Of a stretch of 9,784 nucleotides of DNA, positions 8,001-9,784 are shown in pieces. Position 1 is the first letter of the stretch. Each line of letters opens with the position of its first letter. Both the position numbers and the translations under genes were made by a program. The notes below the pieces were generated by a model. That model saw only the letters and a program-made list of their open reading frames with translations, did no database searches and was not told where the DNA came from. The DNA comes from DASTGO01 sp035719045 (lineage in GTDB: Bacteria > Actinomycetota > Actinomycetes > Actinomycetales > Kineosporiaceae). The stretch lies in the NCBI GenBank assembly GCA_035719045.1, contig DASTGO010000249.1, forward strand, positions 1 to 9,784. The letters are read 5' to 3'.

Positions 8001-9784
8001 GTACGACCGCGACCGCGGCAAGACCGCGCAGGACTCCCTTCCCATCCGCCGGTGGGAAGAACGAAACGCCACCGCCGAAGACCCGTCCCTCCAGACCCCG
8101 GCACCCTCGGCCTCGGCCACGCGTGGCCCCGCCGCATCCCAGACGCCGGCCAGCCCCTCACCCGCGCCCGAGCGGGTCCCCGCCGGCGCCACTGTGCCGC
8201 CCACCGCGGGTGAACCCGACGTCGAAGTCCCGACCGATACGCCCGCCTCGATCGACCCGCCGCCCGCCGCGGGCCTGCCTGCCCCGTCAATGCCGGCAGA
8301 ACCTGAGCCCACACAGGCCGACCCCGAACCCGCCCAGACATCTCCGCCAGCTCCCGGCAGCCAACCGGCCGAGCAGCCCGGCATCGTCATCGAGCACACC
8401 AGGGACGGCAGCCTCGCCTTCGGCATCGCCCGGACCGACGACCAGGCCCACCAGGCATTGCGGGCAGGAGGCTGGAAGTGGTCCGCCCGGGTCGAGTCCG
8501 CCGCCGACCTCGGCTACGACGGCGCCTGGTACCTGCCACGACCCTGGCGGTGGGAGACCCGCACCCGCCGGGTCCAGCGGCTGGTCGCGGCCCTGACCCA
8601 GCTACCGCGTGACCTGCGACAGGAACAGACCTCGCACTGGCGGGTCACCCCCAACCCGTCGGCACCGGCGGCGACAGACGACAGCAGCCACCCGAGCCCG
8701 CCCGAACAGACCGACCACGAGCAGACCGCCCCTGCCACCACGGCGGAGAACCAGTCCGATCCGGTCGCACCCGCCGAACCTGCCGGAGACACCGAGCTGG
8801 GCAACGTCGACGACGCCGCCACCCAAGCGGCCACGAGCCCGGCCGACCCATCGCCGACGGCCACGACCCAGGCCGAAGGCGCGAGAGTGCAACCGCAGAT
8901 CACCGCCGGCGCCGAACCCTCGGCCGAGCCCGACGGGCCGGGCCAGGCCCGGTCAGCAGACGAAGCCCAGACCGCAACCGCGAACGGATCGCCTTCCTTG
9001 CCGGCGAACGCCAGCGGGGAAGAACCAGCCCCGTCGGGACCCGATGCTGACCGGGCAGTCATCGTCGCCCCGCTGACCACTCCGGCCCAGGCCGCGGCCT
9101 GGGTGGCTCAGCAGGTCGGCGACCCCGCCGTCCAGGCCGATGTGCAGGTGATGTTGGCCCGCCGTGCGAACCCGACTCGGTCTCGGGTCGATGCCGACCG
9201 TGCCCTGGCCCGGCACCCGAGGGCCGACCTGATCAGCGGACTGGTCCAGCTGTTGTCGGCGGCGAAAGCACCGCGCCCGTCCGACTGGGACGTCGGCCGC
9301 GCCACGAACGCCGCCCGCCGGTACGTCACCGGCGACCCTGGCCTGCCGATCCTCGCTGTTGGACGACGCATCCACCTGGACGTGGCCGATCCCCAGACAC
9401 CGATCAGTGGTCGTGACCTCATCGCCGGGCGGATGCCGACCCGCAACGTGACGGGCACCGTCATGGAAGTCCGTCCGACCAGCTGGCCGGGGCAGGTGTA
9501 CATCCGGCTCGCCGGCGACGACGGGCAGCGGTACTTCCAGCCCGCTGCCGCCGACGCCGCGCTCACCCCCGTCCCGACCGGGCAGGACGCCGACACGACA
9601 GCACCGACCCCTGACCGTTCTGTGACACGCACGCCCACAACCAGCCGGGGCACCTCGCCGGCCGACGCCACCCCGCACGGCGTCCCCGCTGAGCACCGGA
9701 CCACTCCGACCGAGGCTCCCGTGCAGGGCACCCTCGGGCTGTCCGACGAACCCGAGCCGGGCGTCCCGCCGGCAAGGGAGCACG
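592..9784 (+). CDS. Giant multidomain protein: novel N-terminal module + N6-adenine methylase-like domain + SF2/SNF2 helicase (3' end outside window)
   Basis: One frame stays open from the codon after TGA 472-474 to the right edge; from ATG 592 this is 3,064 codons with no stop. GAAGGG (578-583) lies 8 nt before ATG 592; GTG 601 is an alternative overlapping the preceding TGA. Domains by residue: unrecognised module 1-385; small Trp/Tyr-rich module 421-478; low-complexity linker about 479-651; methylase-like domain 653-930; connecting region to about 1430; helicase 1430-2035; helical/coiled-coil-like segments to about 2300; unknown module 2344-2490; WKWS/WYLP module 2597-2671; unknown module 2824-3000. 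The methylase/helicase pair matches the large proteins annotated on actinobacterial conjugative elements as DEAD/DEAH helicase or 'N12 class adenine-specific DNA methylase'. The linker at codons 529-638 is read out of phase through a nested gene (2177-2503). The methylase/helicase part has no start codon of its own, so this may be a true fusion, or two genes joined by GC-rich open sequence or an indel. The methylase/helicase identity is secure; the single-polypeptide model is not. Confidence 0.75.
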   Translation, partial: MVRVRFNDAERALLAQSRAEGSVLDWRNGPAWGQRIRITGAMAGDAVGRIYWPAQVLTTRGLCRAGDYVRVYPGTVRALAPAVGGEPGDQAVGRETAVVAGHGQGPATTAAGPEQVMGDAAELQLDLGLDPATAADLQPVVGSRVDGEDLAGLGLTRMSERQLSTYAETVRERPHAPSAAIAEAAHIADEQDRRAAEYRWRLDHPLGEFDAAADWALARIGDEPSRDEAARIITRLRSRLVEIGAGAHADYQRRLDLVEGGQVKTAYYGSRGGPGIQDDETHAQFVYSAVVAAIDDALSGPGNRPDVRAAVEEASGITGELASWTRPRVTHFMAWHARGVVSSAQEAAYASMVERESKDDYAQRNQRLRGLLQAGPTANPDLVLPVGPRAGEIPAGQVPATTAPGPGAAAPSTAADALDGSVMRYRGWFSTPTNRAQVDAAVTSWNGASPDRRQLLRERGVAAPDGYVWTSTHLLAREGAEPVGTGPSGPAADSAVAPGATAGERPDRGVTSAIQNVVDGRVGREGARGEQVRPDGDGLLPDVPARAAGADPAGSGGGVLQPAGQAGGGGDPGPDSRPGGPGRQAGGLPEQGGPADQRPDAGGGAGAGRDGVPAEGAGDRGPGDATGAGAGGDLPAVAAGSVGPVDEPAAPRFRPGGQAGLAPSGQAGRVKANLEALRLLRRLQADGRAATSEQQQVLARWSGWGAIPDAVTEGKVCGYVTAEQQQEIAGLLGGEAFRDAQRNTLNAHYTDAGLVQAIWAGVQRMGFTQGLVLEPGSGSGNFIGYAPPGARMVGVELDPITAGIARLLYPDAQIRNESFGDTRIGEGSFDAVVGNVPFGNYPVTDRRYNRDLAHSIHNHFIIKSLALTRPGGVVALLTSRYTLDAVESAARAQMARYGDLVTAVRLPSGAHRRAAGTDVVTDLLVFRRRGDTDPAGEQAWVATTPITVDGHSVQVNSFFADHPEQVLGTWALRRGAFTSTDLAVVGDRDAGPALAEALTAALQDCVPVTTPGLPDLDARVAGLLEAGTDRHEGHIAVGADGFTQVADGRVVAFAVPATQVEELTALVGLRDLAANLLSAEAASDTDTGRILQLRQGLNDAYDAYAARFGPINRSNWQERTNPRTGATVRVRVPPRQGGFRSDPASAVVYALERYNPDTGVAAKASIFAQRVVAPRRPATHVQTPAEALAVVMDTHGQVVLAQVARLLGTDEATARAQLGQAVFDDPERGELVVAADYLSGNVRRKLAAARAAADEDDAYQVNVTALEQVLPRDLLPGEIDARLGASWIDAATVQAFLVELTGGRVIVEHPGGSLWTVDAPDSGTAATSTWGTERMPIGELAERLLTQRPIEVTDTVIEYDPVAHRETTRQVINLDETEAAQAKAAELQDRFGEWLWEDPARAERLCRIYNDRFNSIVMRTRSAAPRTMPGLTAGFTPHPHQYEAVDGIVCDPATLLDHVVGAGKTAEMIMGAMELRRLGLVRKPCVVVPNHMLRQFANDWLQLYPQAKLLAAGSGDLRGERRRRFVAQAATGDWDGIVLTQKAFEAISMSAGTVQDYVDQQLQALSLTLDRAKAAGMSQRTLKQAQKQLMIREAQILKRLDGPRDDNVSFEQTGIDYLFVDEAHLYKNRFTPSATRGAGIEGSGRASDLDMKLHYLRGRAGSRARVATFATGTTPANSLVEEYVMAGYLRPDLLADAQIDDVDSWIGTFAEAVTDVEVTSDGSGFKTKTRLAKFRNVPELLRMRGMFTDTKTAEDLNLPIPALVGGRPEMVEIDPTPLQARVISTLQEQMETARGGQFLKLFGAGRRAAQDLRLLGHDPAFHDLLGEQVPAGQAGGKLPAVADRIAGIWAQAKDNRYTDPATGGEHPTPGALQIVFMDQGTPLDGPRVTGRWDAYQELKGMLVARGLPEGGIRFVHEARNDQQKDELFAAARDGRIAVLLGSTERMGVGTNVQARAVALHHVDIPWRPADVEQREGRILRQGNQNPAVRVLRYVTRRTFDAYSWQTIERKARFIAQVKRGRLDVREMDDIGDAVGSFAVAKAAASGNPRLMEKAAADEDVKKYRRLHRGFQRGQHALTQRITQQERRISQTRHDVEAYVQALARRVDTTGKAFTATVAQTTYTTRKAAAEALFDHARATLMNPPSSTREVTTQIGTLGGLTLTATYTPTRAIADRYVTYGFADLPSATAVFDLRLPDLKLLDPVGLMSRLENRVKGLDEALARARADIAWWEQDNVSARAELDKPFKYATELAHAETRSSALEALFEAQSVMEGAEGRQDRIRAAQAHLARLDEQDGIDRQAQADAGAFPDHAPVLSAPTGPTATADRVLAADDPSPEAGESARVSPLGRRFPNLPALRAQAEAISDGRVSAKSLVYLSPQGTYAVARQGRGSFQVLVTGVLRKPGTTPAADTRLEAIAYAHYLDAHASTWTDAAGEPLRPDAADLASRLAGASLNGVPVPQGLLALAAQYDRDRGKTAQDSLPIRRWEERNATAEDPSLQTPAPSASATRGPAASQTPASPSPAPERVPAGATVPPTAGEPDVEVPTDTPASIDPPPAAGLPAPSMPAEPEPTQADPEPAQTSPPAPGSQPAEQPGIVIEHTRDGSLAFGIARTDDQAHQALRAGGWKWSARVESAADLGYDGAWYLPRPWRWETRTRRVQRLVAALTQLPRDLRQEQTSHWRVTPNPSAPAATDDSSHPSPPEQTDHEQTAPATTAENQSDPVAPAEPAGDTELGNVDDAATQAATSPADPSPTATTQAEGARVQPQITAGAEPSAEPDGPGQARSADEAQTATANGSPSLPANASGEEPAPSGPDADRAVIVAPLTTPAQAAAWVAQQVGDPAVQADVQVMLARRANPTRSRVDADRALARHPRADLISGLVQLLSAAKAPRPSDWDVGRATNAARRYVTGDPGLPILAVGRRIHLDVADPQTPISGRDLIAGRMPTRNVTGTVMEVRPTSWPGQVYIRLAGDDGQRYFQPAAADAALTPVPTGQDADTTAPTPDRSVTRTPTTSRGTSPADATPHGVPAEHRTTPTEAPVQGTLGLSDEPEPGVPPAREH
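2162..2170 (+). promoter_or_regulatory. Shine-Dalgarno site for the nested gene
   Basis: GGGAAGGAG ends 6 nt before GTG 2177 (3 nt before the adjacent GTG 2174). It favours the 2177 start over GTG 2087 and over ATG 2201, which has no purine-rich site before it. Confidence 0.55.
2177..2503 (+). CDS. Nested 108-residue acidic helical protein overprinted in the giant ORF
   Basis: The frame is shifted one base from the surrounding giant ORF. It starts at GTG 2177 behind GGGAAGGAG and ends at TAG 2501-2503. The product begins VNRYGRTAMAYYQTYLPGRL. Residues 9-20 carry a Tyr-rich MAYYQTYLPGRL segment, 25-50 an acidic amphipathic helix (QVEEFFSQLGRQVEEEIQVQ), 59-85 a second helix (DYLSKVGRLTNARMRAEELV), and the tail is acidic and Pro-rich. 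Nearly every codon ends in G or C, while the giant frame over the same bases has poor third-position GC and reads as Gly/Ala/Pro/Asp repeats. This frame is therefore the one under coding selection. The giant frame lacks stops here because its first codon base is this gene's G/C-rich third base. From memory, similar small YY..YLPGR proteins sit just upstream of the helicase gene on other actinobacterial elements; this is unverified. Function unknown; a small partner of the helicase is a guess from position. Confidence 0.72.
   Translation: MNRYGRTAMAYYQTYLPGRLAQIPRDQVEEFFSQLGRQVEEEIQVQIPGLAGPDGKQEDYLSKVGRLTNARMRAEELVLAEMVFLPKEPGTEDLEMPQEQVPGVTYPQ
2469..2540 (+). promoter_or_regulatory. Candidate -1 frameshift region at the end of the nested gene
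   Basis: AGGAG (2469-2473) lies 9 nt before a GGG codon (2483-2485) that sits in a run of five G (2482-2486), where a -1 slip keeps perfect pairing. Then comes the TAG (2501-2503) and an 11-bp stem: 2503-2513 pairs with 2530-2540 (eight G-C pairs, one G-U, one A-U, one G-C; 16-nt loop). A -1 shift from the nested gene enters exactly the methylase/helicase frame, which otherwise lacks a nearby start. Against it: no canonical X XXY YYZ heptamer, and the stem begins 14 nt after the GTG codon following the slip codon, longer than usual. Stems are also common in DNA this GC-rich. Confidence 0.25.
2545..3420 (+). other. Adenine-specific DNA methyltransferase-like domain
   Basis: Residues about 652-943 of the giant ORF. 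The segment opens with FRPGGQ, then an ANLEALRLL helix and NTLNAHYT, landmarks at the N-terminus of plasmid/ICE methylase-helicase proteins. The S-adenosylmethionine motif I is LEPGSGSGNFIG (2908-2943; Glu774 of the giant ORF). The acidic motif II is VGVELD (ending at 2985), and the catalytic motif IV position is GNVPFG (3091-3108; Asn835). Motif IV in active N6-adenine methylases is usually (D/N/S)-P-P-(Y/F); here Val replaces the first Pro. The IHNHFIIKSL and GGVVALLTSRYTLD blocks follow the usual Rossmann-fold order. The fold is well supported; catalytic activity is not certain. Confidence 0.85.
4880..6690 (+). other. SF2/SNF2-type helicase (DEAH-box ATPase) core
   Basis: Residues about 1430-2033 of the giant ORF. 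A Q-motif-like FTPHPHQ (4897-4914) precedes Walker A, VGAGKT (4969-4986; Lys1464). Walker B is the DEAH box at 5452-5463 (Asp1621-His1624), in the context YLFVDEAHLYKN. A TFATGTTPANS block follows (motif III position, about 5593-5625). The second RecA lobe has ERMGVGTN (motif V, 6421-6444) and QREGRILRQGN (motif VI, 6508-6540, with Arg1977 and Arg1980 as arginine-finger candidates). All core ATPase residues are present, so it is predicted to be an active DNA translocase or helicase. The pairing with a methylase and the position on a mobile element suggest work on incoming or transferring DNA, which is inference. Confidence 0.88.
7621..8060 (+). other. Unrecognised globular module between helicase and first low-complexity linker
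   Basis: Residues 2344-2490 of the giant ORF. It follows helical, charged segments (for example DEALARARADIAWWEQDN) that look like coiled coil. It contains a short beta-rich part (SLVYLSPQGTYAVAR, FQVLVTGVL) and a helical part ending RRWEER. I recognise no family. Its composition is balanced, unlike the flanking linkers, so it is probably folded. Confidence 0.4.
8065..8379 (+). other. Pro/Ala/Glu/Thr-rich linker encoded in the giant ORF
   Basis: About 105 residues dominated by Pro, Ala, Glu, Thr and Ser with almost no large hydrophobics; predicted disordered. Codon bias stays in frame, so this is translated linker, not decay. A second such linker spans about 8650-9060. Confidence 0.6.
8380..8600 (+). 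other. WKWS/WYLPRPW C-terminal module
   Basis: Residues 2597-2670 of the giant ORF. The segment begins GIVIEHTRDGSLAFGIARTD and contains WKWS (Trp2628) and WYLPRPWRW (from Trp2646), followed by a basic helix TRTRRVQRLVAAL. From memory, short modules of this type (a hydrophobic strand, '(F/W)KWS', then 'WYLPR') occur at the C-terminus of other methylase-helicase proteins of mobile elements. The Trp- and Arg-rich composition fits nucleic-acid contact, but that is an inference. Confidence 0.5.
8641..9060 (+). other. Second Pro/Ala/Glu/Thr-rich linker
   Basis: About 140 residues of Pro, Ala, Thr, Glu and Asp with no recognisable motif. It separates the WKWS module from the last visible folded module and is predicted disordered. 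Confidence 0.6.
9061..9590 (+). other. Last visible C-terminal module of the giant ORF, unrecognised
   Basis: Residues 2824-3000. A helical first half (TTPAQAAAWVAQQVGDPAVQ, later ADLISGLVQLLSAAK) is followed by a beta-rich half (RNVTGTVMEVRP, GQVYIRLAGDDGQRYFQP) that resembles a small beta-barrel. No family recognised. A Pro/Thr-rich tail follows from 9591 and the frame remains open at the window edge. Confidence 0.4.

Noticed and set aside
1..9784. tRNA genes, CRISPR arrays, insertion sequences, attachment sites
   Set aside because: I looked for cloverleaf ends, regularly spaced repeats, transposase motifs and paired terminal repeats on both strands by eye and saw none I could support.

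Overview
The window is very GC-rich (about 70% by eye). Its genes use G or C at almost every third codon position, use GTG starts and have strong Shine-Dalgarno sites, which points to a high-GC actinobacterium (Actinomycetota). I cannot name a genus. The content is accessory: the main gene is the methylase-plus-helicase type found on actinobacterial integrative/conjugative elements, conjugative plasmids and some large phages. No integrase, relaxase, tRNA, IS or CRISPR is visible.

Layout. (1) Positions 1-102, minus strand: the first 34 codons of a gene running off the left edge, with a Cys-x4-Cys motif, a strong Shine-Dalgarno site and a plausible promoter in an AT-rich patch (about 138-180). 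(2) Positions 103-478: a divergent control region with no convincing gene. (3) Positions 479-604, plus strand: a 41-residue microprotein with a Cys-x2-His ... His-x2-Cys pattern, overlapping the next start. (4) From 592 to the right edge, plus strand: one uninterrupted frame of at least 3,064 codons. It holds an unrecognised N-terminal module (592 to about 2025), a linker, an adenine-methyltransferase-like domain (about 2545-3420), a connecting region, an SF2/SNF2-type helicase (about 4880-6690), coiled-coil-like segments, and C-terminal modules separated by Pro/Ala/Glu/Thr-rich linkers. No stop is reached. (5) Positions 2177-2503, plus strand but shifted by one base: a nested 108-codon gene with its own Shine-Dalgarno site and much better codon statistics than the large frame has there.

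The most unusual point is the junction at 2140-2640. The methylase/helicase part has no ATG, GTG or TTG in its own frame between 2143 and 2637, although its conserved homology starts near 2545. It must therefore be translated as an extension of the upstream module (a giant multidomain 'polyvalent' protein with another gene overprinted in its linker), by a -1 shift from the nested gene, or from an unusual start. A sequencing indel is the dull alternative. An AGGAG, a run of five G and an 11-bp hairpin lie around the end of the nested gene and make the frameshift idea testable.

How the genes may work together (inference): the plus-strand genes look like one translationally coupled operon of a mobile element. 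The large protein would remodel and/or methylate element DNA around transfer or replication. The minus-strand gene is transcribed divergently from the shared control region.
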